A DNA stretch of 64,000 nt from Marinoscillum sp. (lineage in GTDB: Bacteria; Bacteroidota; Bacteroidia; Cytophagales; Cyclobacteriaceae): the NCBI GenBank assembly GCA_024305105.1, contig JAMWZA010000011.1, forward strand, positions 1 through 64,000, read 5' to 3'. The notes under the pieces are model-generated. The model saw only the letters and a list, made by a program, of their open reading frames with translations. It was not told where the DNA came from and did no database searches. Numbering within the stretch: the first letter of the stretch is position 1; every line of letters begins with the position of its first letter. Shown one piece after another: positions 39,349 to 48,076 of the stretch. A program made the translations under genes and the position numbers.

Positions 39349-39626
39349 ATTTCAATTTTTCCACTATTGTTTTGAACGTTGACTTGTTTCTTGATTTTTC
39401 CATTATTGGTAATATTCTGCTCGTTCTTAACCTCAGTATTCAAGTCATCAGATTCTCTAGATGATACAGCTTTTATAACCAAATACCCAATTACTTCAAT
39501 CAACGAGACAGTCGTTAATATTATAGGTTCTTCTTCCCAGTTAGAATTTACAGCCCAAATTGAGCCACCCACAACCCCAATTAGAGCTATAATGAAAGTC
39601 TTAATATTTGTGATGAGTGATTTCAT
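39345..39626 (-). CDS. Small 2-TM protein with C-terminal repeat motif (candidate membrane effector)
   Basis: TM stretches IKTFIIALIGVVGGSIWAV and IILTTVSLIEVIGYLVIKAV; C-terminal NITNNGKIKKQVNVQNNSGKIEM; 4-nt overlap with next gene. Confidence 0.7.
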   Translation of the reverse strand: MKSLITNIKTFIIALIGVVGGSIWAVNSNWEEEPIILTTVSLIEVIGYLVIKAVSSRESDDLNTEVKNEQNITNNGKIKKQVNVQNNSGKIEM

Positions 39627-39763
39627 CTTTAATTACGTTATGGCATACAGCGTTCATATAAAATGAGTATGCGTCCAAGTTGCTAAGAGCATTGAGTCTC
39701 CTGGTTTGTAATGTCTTATCAAATGGCTCAGAACGCATATTCATTTGAGTTTGTTGGCAATAG

Positions 39764-40744
39764 TTATTTCGTTAATATCTCTTTCAAGAATTCAGCTGTC
39801 AGTTTAAGTGTGTTTTGTTGTTCTGGATCTAAATTATCAGAAGAAAAATGCATGACATCATTTCTTATACCCCTCACTTCAACCAGTTTTTTCGTAAACT
39901 CATCTTTATCTAGAGGAATTTTGATTTTGGACCAATTATCTCCTTTTCTCATAAGTTCTATGTACTCATTGAAAGTTAAATCAGAAACCGAATCAATTGG
40001 TCTATCGTCATCACCATGTTTAATCTCTTTCAGTTCTTCCGCAGTAAATTTATCTTCTAGTAAGACCCTGATGCTTGTTTCAATCTGTCCGATTAGTAAG
40101 AATGGCTCAGCAAGTTCAAAAAATTCGTCAGCAATATCTGTAACTGTTAAAAGACCTGAAATTGATTGATTAATTTTTTGAACTAATACAACTTCATTTT
40201 CTTTGATAATGTGAATTGCCTCTAAAATCGGTGTGTCGTATGATATGATTGTACAATCTTTTTTCATGCAATCCTGAACTCTTTCAACGTTCTTTCCCTT
40301 CGCAGTTGTCCAACCGATTGAATGCCAGCTTATCATTCCGTCAACACGTTTAGAGTTGGGGTCATTCATTACAGGTAATTGAGAAAAATCATTAGACATC
40401 ATTAAAGTCATTGCTTTCTCAATTGAATCATTTTTAGATACCGACTTAGGAACTCTATTCGCTGCATCAAGAAGCCTGACTCTCTGAACAAAATCTTCCT
40501 GCTCCGTGGCATCTTTTTCTCTTTTTAGTGATATCTCGCCATACAAATACGCTGTTTTGTAATCAGGTTCGGTTTTTATTTTGAGTTCACGAAGACCTTT
40601 GTCAATCCACCATTTTACATGAGTTTTTCTTCTACTTGTTCCAAAATGTTCAAGCAGCTTCTTTGGACTTATCTTTATCGCTTTTCCGTCCTTATTTATT
40701 TGTTTGGCGAGTTGCGTTATTTCATTGTCTGGTAAATATGCCAT
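39764..40744 (-). CDS. CBS-domain-pair protein with C-terminal HEPN-like (Swt1-like) domain
   Basis: Two CBS-like units (RVPKSVSKNDSIEKAMTLMMSNDFSQLPVMND...; CTIISYDTPILEAIHIIKENEVVLVQ...GLLTVTDIADEF) and C-terminal VEVRGIRNDVMHFSSDNLDPEQQNTLKLTAEFLKEI with an RNxxxH motif. Confidence 0.75.
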   Translation of the reverse strand: MAYLPDNEITQLAKQINKDGKAIKISPKKLLEHFGTSRRKTHVKWWIDKGLRELKIKTEPDYKTAYLYGEISLKREKDATEQEDFVQRVRLLDAANRVPKSVSKNDSIEKAMTLMMSNDFSQLPVMNDPNSKRVDGMISWHSIGWTTAKGKNVERVQDCMKKDCTIISYDTPILEAIHIIKENEVVLVQKINQSISGLLTVTDIADEFFELAEPFLLIGQIETSIRVLLEDKFTAEELKEIKHGDDDRPIDSVSDLTFNEYIELMRKGDNWSKIKIPLDKDEFTKKLVEVRGIRNDVMHFSSDNLDPEQQNTLKLTAEFLKEILTK

Positions 40745-40958
40745 TCAGTATTTCTAATTATTGCCAACAACAGTGCAACAGGCACTGCCATCCTAATCTA
40801 CGAAAAATCGCATTAAACGAACAGAACACCAAACTGAAGCCCATAAAAACACATTTTTATAAGTACTTATAGTCGGCTGTAAGCACTTATAGCTTGTTAA
40901 GTTCTAGGTTCGCTGCTTATACTTCTGGCGTGTGCCACTGATTTCTGGAGAATCTTCT

Positions 40959-42752
40959 CTAATAAACTTCTTCTTCGCTCTCGCTCTGTAGCTGTTTGTC
41001 GTGGAGTTCTTTATAAGCGCCATTTCTAGTTATCAAATCATCGTGCGTTCCAGCTTCTAATACGTATCCATCATCCAGCATGATGACTTTATCCGCCAAC
41101 TTGGCTGAGGAGACTCGATGTGAAATGATCACCGACGTTCGGCCTTTCATTATGCGAGCCATGGCATTCAGGATGGCATTCTCTGTTTTGGTATCTACCG
41201 CAGACAAGGCATCGTCCAAAATAAGGATCTTGGGTTCTCTGGCAATGGCTCTGGCGATAGAGACTCGCTGCTTCTGACCACCAGACAAGGTAATGCCTCG
41301 TTCACCTACTCGGGTGTCAAATCCATTCGGAAAACGATCTATGTTCTCCAACAGGTCCGCATCAGCTGCCGCCTTCTTGATCTCCTCGAAGGTCATCTCA
41401 TCTCTACCAAAAGCAATGTTGCCCTTGACCGTATCAGAGAAAAGGAACACATCCTGAGGCACATAGCCAATCTGACTTCTCACCGTGCTCAGGTTGTATT
41501 TTTTAATATCGTTCGCATCGATTTGAAGAGATCCTGCGCTCACATCATACATGCGACAAATCAGATTAGCGATAGTACTCTTTCCCGAACCAGTTGTTCC
41601 GATGATGGCAATTGATTCTCCAGGCTTGACTTCAAAGGTCACATTCTTCAATGCCTGAATTCCAGAATCGGGATAAGTAAACGAAACATCATTGAATTCT
41701 ATATGGCCCTGAATATCAGCCGTAATATTTTCTTCTGAGACAATCTCGCTTTTAGTGTTCAGGAATTCGTTGATACGCTTTTGAGAAGCCGCTGCGCGCT
41801 GAATGATACTGGTAATCCATCCGAGAGATGTCACCGGCCAGGTAAGCATGTTGACATAGATGATAAACTCCGCAATCACACCCGTACTAATCGCTCCTTC
41901 AAATACCTCTACCGAACCGATATAGACTGTAAAAATGACACTAAGACCTATCAAACCCATGATAAGCGGAAAAAAGAGTGCCTGCACGAACGCCAACCCA
42001 AGCGATTTATGCTTATAGTCTTCGCTGGCCTTATCAAAATGGTTCTCCATATCTTCCTCTCGTACAAAGGATTTGATGACACGAATTCCTGAAAACGCCT
42101 CTTGCACGAAAGTTGACAATCCGGAAAGGCTTTGTTGTATCTCCTCCGACCGCTTATTGATAATGTTATTGACGAAATAAATGCTGATGGAAAGCAAAGG
42201 CAGCGGAATCAATGAATAAAGAGTCAGCCGAGGGTTAATGGAAAACATGAAAGGAATCACCATGAAAAACAAAGTGAAAAGGTTGATGCCGTACATGATG
42301 GCTGGCCCCACATACATCCTGACTTTGCTCACATCCTCCGAGATTCTGGCCATTAAGTCTCCCGTATTGTTCTTCCGGTAAAAACTCAGTGGCAGGGATT
42401 GGTAATGCTCATAGACCTCATTCTTCAAGTCATACTCCACTCTTCTGGACATCACAATGATGGTCTGTCTCATAAAAAACATGAACACTCCTTTGAGTAA
42501 TGCGGACACCAAAATCATCAATCCAAGGATCAAAATACTCTGGGCGAACACCGAATAGGTCGACTCCTGAAGGTCAAATCCACTAAAAGCCTGAAATATA
42601 TCGTAGCTGCGCTGCAGAAGATCAAAAGAATATCTTACAACCACAGCTGGCACAATGCCAAAGAAATTGGAGATGATGATGAAAATCGTCCCAAGAATCA
42701 AATGCCATTTATATTTCCGGAAGTATTTATTGAGATGAGCTAAGTCTTTCAC
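40959..42752 (-). CDS. ABC exporter (ATP-binding/permease half-transporter)
   Basis: Walker A GTTGSGKST, signature ITLSGGQKQRVSIARAIAREPKILILDDALSAVD. Confidence 0.95.
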   Translation of the reverse strand: MKDLAHLNKYFRKYKWHLILGTIFIIISNFFGIVPAVVVRYSFDLLQRSYDIFQAFSGFDLQESTYSVFAQSILILGLMILVSALLKGVFMFFMRQTIIVMSRRVEYDLKNEVYEHYQSLPLSFYRKNNTGDLMARISEDVSKVRMYVGPAIMYGINLFTLFFMVIPFMFSINPRLTLYSLIPLPLLSISIYFVNNIINKRSEEIQQSLSGLSTFVQEAFSGIRVIKSFVREEDMENHFDKASEDYKHKSLGLAFVQALFFPLIMGLIGLSVIFTVYIGSVEVFEGAISTGVIAEFIIYVNMLTWPVTSLGWITSIIQRAAASQKRINEFLNTKSEIVSEENITADIQGHIEFNDVSFTYPDSGIQALKNVTFEVKPGESIAIIGTTGSGKSTIANLICRMYDVSAGSLQIDANDIKKYNLSTVRSQIGYVPQDVFLFSDTVKGNIAFGRDEMTFEEIKKAAADADLLENIDRFPNGFDTRVGERGITLSGGQKQRVSIARAIAREPKILILDDALSAVDTKTENAILNAMARIMKGRTSVIISHRVSSAKLADKVIMLDDGYVLEAGTHDDLITRNGAYKELHDKQLQSESEEEVY

Positions 42753-42878
42753 AAGGTATAAAACGCTGAGATTGTCAAATGGTTATTTGATAGAAAACGA
42801 CTAATTTTGAGGCCCTTTTGGTTAGTGGGAAACCCACCTTCGGAACCAAAGGCAGCAAAAGTAGTAATAACAACAACA

Positions 42879-43970
42879 ATGATAGATACCCAACCCAAAG
42901 TAAAAAACAGCGAGATCTTCAGTGCCATGGCTGACCTGGAGCATGAGCAGGTGGTCTTTTGCCATGACCAGGCGCTTGGCTTAAAAGCAATCATCGCAGT
43001 ACACAATACCGTACTTGGCCCGGCTATGGGTGGTACACGAATGTGGAACTACCAGAGTGAAGAAGAAGCAGTAAGAGACGTTTTAAGATTATCCAGAGGG
43101 ATGACCTTTAAAAACGCCATTGCTGGTTTAAATATTGGAGGTGGTAAAGCGGTCATCATTGGTGATGTGAAGAAAATTAAAACGGAGGCGCTGATGCGTC
43201 GTTTTGGCAAGTTTGTCAACAGCCTGAACGGAAAGTACTGGACTGCTGAGGATGTGAACATGACCACTCGCGACATGGAATATGTTCGGATGGAAACACC
43301 ATATGTAACCGGACTGCCAGGTAAATCTGGTGACCCTAGCCCGGTAACTGCTTATGGCGTCTACGTGGGCATGAAAGCCAGTGCTAAAAAGGTCTATGGC
43401 TCGGATGAACTCAAAGGGAAAAAAGTGATCGTGCAAGGGGCCGGTCATGTTGGAACTTACCTGATCGAATACCTTGTTAAGGAGGGCGCAGAAGTTTATG
43501 TGTCTGACATTTTCGAAGATAAAATCGCTGCTGTTACCAGCAAATTTAATGACGTGAAAGTAGCAGATCCTAATGAGCTTTACAGCATGGATATGGACAT
43601 CTATGCGCCATGTGCTCTGGGAGCCACTTTAAATGACGAAACCATTCCTCAGCTCAATTGTGCGATAGTAGCAGGCGCTGCTAACAATCAGCTGGATGAT
43701 GAAATAGTGCACGGTCAGGCACTGAAGGACAGAGGCATTATTTACGCCCCTGACTTCCTGATCAATTCTGGTGGAATCACCAATGTGTATTACGAGCAGC
43801 AAGGCAATTACAATAGAGATCGCGTGTACGAACAAACCGAGCGAATCTATGGTGTATGTGCCGAGGTGCTGGAATATGCAGACAACAATGAGACCACTAC
43901 ACACAAAGCGGCTTTGCAGTTGGCAATGAATCGTATCAGTGATGTAGGTAAGGTCAAATTAGCTTACTAG
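42879..43970 (+). CDS. Leucine dehydrogenase (Glu/Leu/Phe/Val dehydrogenase family)
   Basis: GPAMGGTRMW, GMTFKNAIAGLNIGGGKAVI, VQGAGHVG; likely start Met25 of the 387-aa ORF. Confidence 0.9.
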   Translation: MIDTQPKVKNSEIFSAMADLEHEQVVFCHDQALGLKAIIAVHNTVLGPAMGGTRMWNYQSEEEAVRDVLRLSRGMTFKNAIAGLNIGGGKAVIIGDVKKIKTEALMRRFGKFVNSLNGKYWTAEDVNMTTRDMEYVRMETPYVTGLPGKSGDPSPVTAYGVYVGMKASAKKVYGSDELKGKKVIVQGAGHVGTYLIEYLVKEGAEVYVSDIFEDKIAAVTSKFNDVKVADPNELYSMDMDIYAPCALGATLNDETIPQLNCAIVAGAANNQLDDEIVHGQALKDRGIIYAPDFLINSGGITNVYYEQQGNYNRDRVYEQTERIYGVCAEVLEYADNNETTTHKAALQLAMNRISDVGKVKLAY

Positions 43971-44090
43971 TGCCTCATGGCACAAATATTCAATAGTACA
44001 GATTGACTATGAAGCATAGCTAGACGAGCTTGTTATTAGTCTCTGAGACTTTTTCAATTGATAAGGAAAAGAAAGTTAAAAATATAATTT

Positions 44091-45269
44091 ATGCTCAATC
44101 GTAGGATTCTTCGTGTCAAAGCCATGCAGGCACTTTACAGCTATTTCACGACACAGGAATCGTTGAAGGTAGTGATTCGTGAAAAGTTGGAAAGTCAGTT
44201 CTATCCAGATCCGGCCAAAGACGACTTTTCCGAATCGGACAAATTTGCAGCACGTCGAAAAGAAGCAGCTAACCTGTTTATTGAAAACCTTGCAGATCGC
44301 AAAGTACAGATTGCCGGTGAAGTGGATGAAGACATCATCGACGCTGTAAACTCCGCAATTGAAGACTACTACAGAGAGTTAAACAAGGAGCGTCGTGGCA
44401 TCAAGCAATCCATGCTCTCAGATATTGATGATATCAATAAACTGTACCTCCGACTGTTGACGCTCCCGATAGAGCTGGCTCATATTGAAAAGCTGGAGCA
44501 GGAAAAAAAGCAGAAGGCACACATCCATAAAGAAAGTCCGTGGAAATGGCACTTTATGAACAACCCATTGATCGACCAGCTAACCAAGTTTGAGGAGCTG
44601 AACACATTACTTATTGATCAAAAAATCTCTTGGAATACGGATCAGATAGATCAGTTGAAGACGTGGTACAAGGACATTCTAAGAAAGGATGAAGTAATTA
44701 ATGAATATCAGACGAAAGAGCAGCCTTCTGACGAAGATCACAAGGAGATCATTCTTCATATTTTCAAGAAGATCATCTTCAAAAACGAGTCGATCGGGGA
44801 GTACTTGTCAGAAACCGACCTTCACTGGAGTGAAAACAAACCCATACTTCGAAGTTTAATCACGAAAACATTCCAGGATTTTGAAGAAGAGTTGGATATC
44901 CCTTACGAACTTAAGTCAGTGAGTAAAAATGAAGAAGAAGACATGGAGTTTTTCAACGTCATGTTTGACGAAACACTAGTCAAAAACTCCGAACTCGATA
45001 ACCTGATTGAAAAGAAGATTAAGAACTGGGATATTTCTCGCGTTGCATTAACCGATAGGATTATCTTGAAAATGGCGCTGACGGAGATGATGCAGTTTCA
45101 TGGAATCCCTACCAAAGTCACCATTAATGAGTTCATCGAGATTTCAAAACAATACAGCACACCTAAGAGTAAACAATTTGTTAATGGGATTTTGGATGTA
45201 CTGGCAAACGAACTAACTTCGGATGGTGTTATAAGGAAAAGTGGCCGTGGGCTAATCGACAACAAATAA
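44091..45269 (+). CDS. nusB: Transcription antitermination factor NusB (long Bacteroidota form)
   Basis: MLNRRILRVKAMQALYSY; C-terminal NWDISRVALTDRIILKMALTEMMQFHGIPTKVTINEFIEISKQYSTPKSKQFVNGILD. Confidence 0.93.
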   Translation: MLNRRILRVKAMQALYSYFTTQESLKVVIREKLESQFYPDPAKDDFSESDKFAARRKEAANLFIENLADRKVQIAGEVDEDIIDAVNSAIEDYYRELNKERRGIKQSMLSDIDDINKLYLRLLTLPIELAHIEKLEQEKKQKAHIHKESPWKWHFMNNPLIDQLTKFEELNTLLIDQKISWNTDQIDQLKTWYKDILRKDEVINEYQTKEQPSDEDHKEIILHIFKKIIFKNESIGEYLSETDLHWSENKPILRSLITKTFQDFEEELDIPYELKSVSKNEEEDMEFFNVMFDETLVKNSELDNLIEKKIKNWDISRVALTDRIILKMALTEMMQFHGIPTKVTINEFIEISKQYSTPKSKQFVNGILDVLANELTSDGVIRKSGRGLIDNK

Positions 45270-45279
45270 AGAAAGAACT

Positions 45280-45576
45280 ATGAGCAGTCGTGGAAATTCG
45301 TTTTTTGCATTCCTTTTTGGAGCCATTACAGGTGGTGTTCTGGGGATATTATTTGCACCAGACAAAGGCACCAATACACGTGATAAGCTGACCTATCGTT
45401 TGGATAAGTATAAAAACCGACTTGAGGATATCATTGAAGATTTGGTAGAAGGTGCTGAGTTGGCAGATAACAAAGCCAAAACTGATGGTGAAAAAATCGT
45501 CAAAGACGCCAAAGTGAAAGCAGAAAAGCTTTTGGATGATGTCAATGGGTTGATAGATCAGATCAAAACCAAATAA
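45280..45576 (+). CDS. YtxH domain-containing protein
   Basis: FLFGAITGGVLGILFAPDKGTNTRDKL. Confidence 0.85.
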   Translation: MSSRGNSFFAFLFGAITGGVLGILFAPDKGTNTRDKLTYRLDKYKNRLEDIIEDLVEGAELADNKAKTDGEKIVKDAKVKAEKLLDDVNGLIDQIKTK

Positions 45577-45635
45577 CCTTCCGTCATTAACATATCATTA
45601 GGATATATTCCAAGGTGTATAACCTCATTCTTATT

Positions 45636-45643
45636 TAAGTTTG
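45636..45643 (+). promoter_or_regulatory. Candidate Bacteroidota -7 promoter element
   Basis: TAAGTTTG matches TAnnTTTG, 32 nt upstream of the DUF1573 start. Confidence 0.35.
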
Positions 45644-45674
45644 CGGAGTATTTGAAATCAAAACGATATACAAC

Positions 45675-46196
45675 ATGAAAAGAAATACACTCAATTTATT
45701 CGTAGTTGCTCTTGCAGGATTCGTGGCATTTGGCTGCTCCAACAAAGAGCTTGAGTCAAGAATTGCCAAATTGGAAGGAAAAGTAGCCGAATTGGAGTCT
45801 GGTGGCGGACCTACCATTACACCAGCTGCAAAGCCTGCTGCTGAGCCAGAAGTAAAACCAGATGGTCCACTTCCGTCATTCGAATTTGCAGAAGAAAGCC
45901 ATGATTTTGGTTCGATTACCGAAGGTGAAGTAGTAGAAAAGGTATTCAAATTTACAAATACGGGTGATGCTCCATTGATCATCTCTTCAGCAACAGCTTC
46001 TTGCGGTTGCACTGTGCCAGTTTGGCCTAAAGATCCAATTCCTGTTGGTGAAGAAGGCGAAATTCAGGTGAGATTCAATAGTGCTAAAAAACCTGGAATT
46101 CAAAACAAGACCATTACCATTACGGCTAATACCTATCCTAAGATCAATAGACTTAGAATCAAAGCCAACGTACAAAAAGGAGACAATCCATCATAA
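45675..46196 (+). CDS. DUF1573 domain-containing lipoprotein
   Basis: Lipobox AFGCSN; HDFGSITEGEVVEKVFKFTNTGDAPLIISSATASCGCTVP. Confidence 0.9.
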   Translation: MKRNTLNLFVVALAGFVAFGCSNKELESRIAKLEGKVAELESGGGPTITPAAKPAAEPEVKPDGPLPSFEFAEESHDFGSITEGEVVEKVFKFTNTGDAPLIISSATASCGCTVPVWPKDPIPVGEEGEIQVRFNSAKKPGIQNKTITITANTYPKINRLRIKANVQKGDNPS

Positions 46197-46212
46197 TTTA
46201 TAATTCTCTAAA

Positions 46213-46527
46213 ATGATCAAAACATTGTTATTGCAAGCCAGCACAGGAGGTACTAATTACACTCAATTCATCATGCTGGCTGGTATGATTGCTATTTTCT
46301 ATTTCTTCTTCATCCGTCCGCAGCAAAAAAAGCAGAAAGATCAGAAGAAATTCATTGAGGCAGTCCAAAAAGGTGATCAAGTAGTCACTCTTGGTGGTAT
46401 TCACGGCAAAGTGGTATCAGTAGATGAAACTACCATTACACTGGATATTGATAGAGGAAATAAACTCCTTGTGGAGAAGTCTTCTATCTCATTAGAATCC
46501 AGCAAACGTGTTTCCGGAGAAAAATAA
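46213..46527 (+). CDS. yajC: Preprotein translocase subunit YajC
   Basis: FYFFFIRPQQKKQKDQKKFIEAVQKGDQVVTLGGIHGKV. Confidence 0.94.
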   Translation: MIKTLLLQASTGGTNYTQFIMLAGMIAIFYFFFIRPQQKKQKDQKKFIEAVQKGDQVVTLGGIHGKVVSVDETTITLDIDRGNKLLVEKSSISLESSKRVSGEK

Positions 46528-46542
46528 TAATGAATACAATAC

Positions 46543-47484
46543 GTGTCTAAAGCATTTAACAACTGGAAGGTAGTCTTACTTTCGCTTCTCGGAGCGACTA
46601 CCTTCTGGTTTTTCAATGCTCTGAACAAAAGCTATGATGCTCGCATCAGTTATCCAATCGAATTTGTATTCGAAAGAGATAGTGTGGTGATCATGAAACC
46701 ACTGGCTAGTACGATATCTATCGATGTGTCTAGTGGCGGATGGAACTTGCTCAGAAAAATTACAGTCAACACAAATCCAGTCCAGGTCGAGCTGGATAAC
46801 CCTACAGAGATAGGCTTCTATACACGAAGCTCACTTCAACCAATCGTATCCGATCAACTCAGCGAGCTCAAAATCAACTACCTGGTAACGGATACGGTCT
46901 TCATCAATATTGAAGAAAAGAAAACCAAAACCGTTCGGTTAATAGTGGATTCATTGAAGGTGGATCTTGCGGAAAATCATCGGATGGTGAGTCCTGTAAC
47001 TATCGACCCAGACACTATTCAAATTATTGGTCCAAAAAGCTTTATTGACACCATAGGCAGCACCTATACTTTGGGTATTCCTACCAGAGGTATCTCCAGC
47101 AACTTTGACAGGGAAGTAGAGGTGAAACTGGAGGGTGGAAAGTTAACCTCCAGCATTCCACTGGAAGTAAACGCGAAGTTTCGTGTGGACAAATTCGAAA
47201 GACAAAGTATTGAAATCCCTGTAGAAGTGCAGAACGTTCCTCGGGATACGGCCTATTATATTGATCGGGAAAGTGTACAGGTTTTTTATACCGTCAGGTC
47301 CTCCCAAAAAGAGGATTACTCTCCAGGTGATTTTGCGATTACTACGGATCTTTTCCTCATGGACAAAGAAGACTCAACCGTCATGGCCATATTGGTTTAT
47401 CACCCGGAAGAAATAATCGAAATTGATGTCATCCCAGAATTTTTGAAAGTAGTACCAAAAACAAGCCAAAATGCCCTCCAATAG
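46543..47484 (+). CDS. YbbR-like domain protein
   Basis: WKVVLLSLLGATTFWFFNALNKSYDARISYPIEF; GTG start. Confidence 0.85.
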   Translation: MSKAFNNWKVVLLSLLGATTFWFFNALNKSYDARISYPIEFVFERDSVVIMKPLASTISIDVSSGGWNLLRKITVNTNPVQVELDNPTEIGFYTRSSLQPIVSDQLSELKINYLVTDTVFINIEEKKTKTVRLIVDSLKVDLAENHRMVSPVTIDPDTIQIIGPKSFIDTIGSTYTLGIPTRGISSNFDREVEVKLEGGKLTSSIPLEVNAKFRVDKFERQSIEIPVEVQNVPRDTAYYIDRESVQVFYTVRSSQKEDYSPGDFAITTDLFLMDKEDSTVMAILVYHPEEIIEIDVIPEFLKVVPKTSQNALQ

Positions 47485-48076
47485 ACCTCTGTTGGTAGGG
47501 ATTACTGGTGGCATAGGAGCTGGAAAAAGTATCGTGTCCAAAGTATTTCAAATCCTTGGCATCCCTAAATATGACGCGGATTCACGTGCCAAAGTTTTAA
47601 TGAATTCCAGTCCGGAACTCGTGAAATCCATCTCTCTGTTATTTGGTCCAGAAGCCTATAAAAATGATCATCTCAACAGACAATACATAGCTGCAAAAGC
47701 TTTTGAGAATAAGGGCTTACTCACTCAACTAAATGAATTAGTGCACCCCGCTGTTGCAAATGATTTCAACGAATGGGTAGACCAGCAAACAGCACCTTAC
47801 GTACTAAAAGAAGCTGCATTACTCTTCGAGTCAGGATCCTTCAAATCACTGGATCAAATGATCACCGTGACTGCTCCTGAAAGCATCCGCATAAAACGTG
47901 TAATGGCAAGAGATGGTCGCTCTGAGGATCAGGTTAAAAAGATTATTAGCAATCAATTGAGTGAAGAAGAAAAGGCTAGCCGATCGGATTACGTCATCGA
48001 GAATGATGATGAAAACATGGTCATTCCTCAGGTTCTGGAAATTCACTCGACACTAATGCAAAATATCTCCGGGTAA
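47471..48076 (+). CDS. coaE: Dephospho-CoA kinase
   Basis: VGITGGIGAGKSIVSKVFQILGIPKYDADSRAK. Confidence 0.96.
   Translation: MPSNRPLLVGITGGIGAGKSIVSKVFQILGIPKYDADSRAKVLMNSSPELVKSISLLFGPEAYKNDHLNRQYIAAKAFENKGLLTQLNELVHPAVANDFNEWVDQQTAPYVLKEAALLFESGSFKSLDQMITVTAPESIRIKRVMARDGRSEDQVKKIISNQLSEEEKASRSDYVIENDDENMVIPQVLEIHSTLMQNISG

Noticed and set aside
39627-39766. Calling the intergenic hairpin a bona fide integron attC site
   Set aside because: The GTTRRRY/RYYYAAC core consensus was not found and no integrase is in the window; kept only as an attC-like hypothesis.
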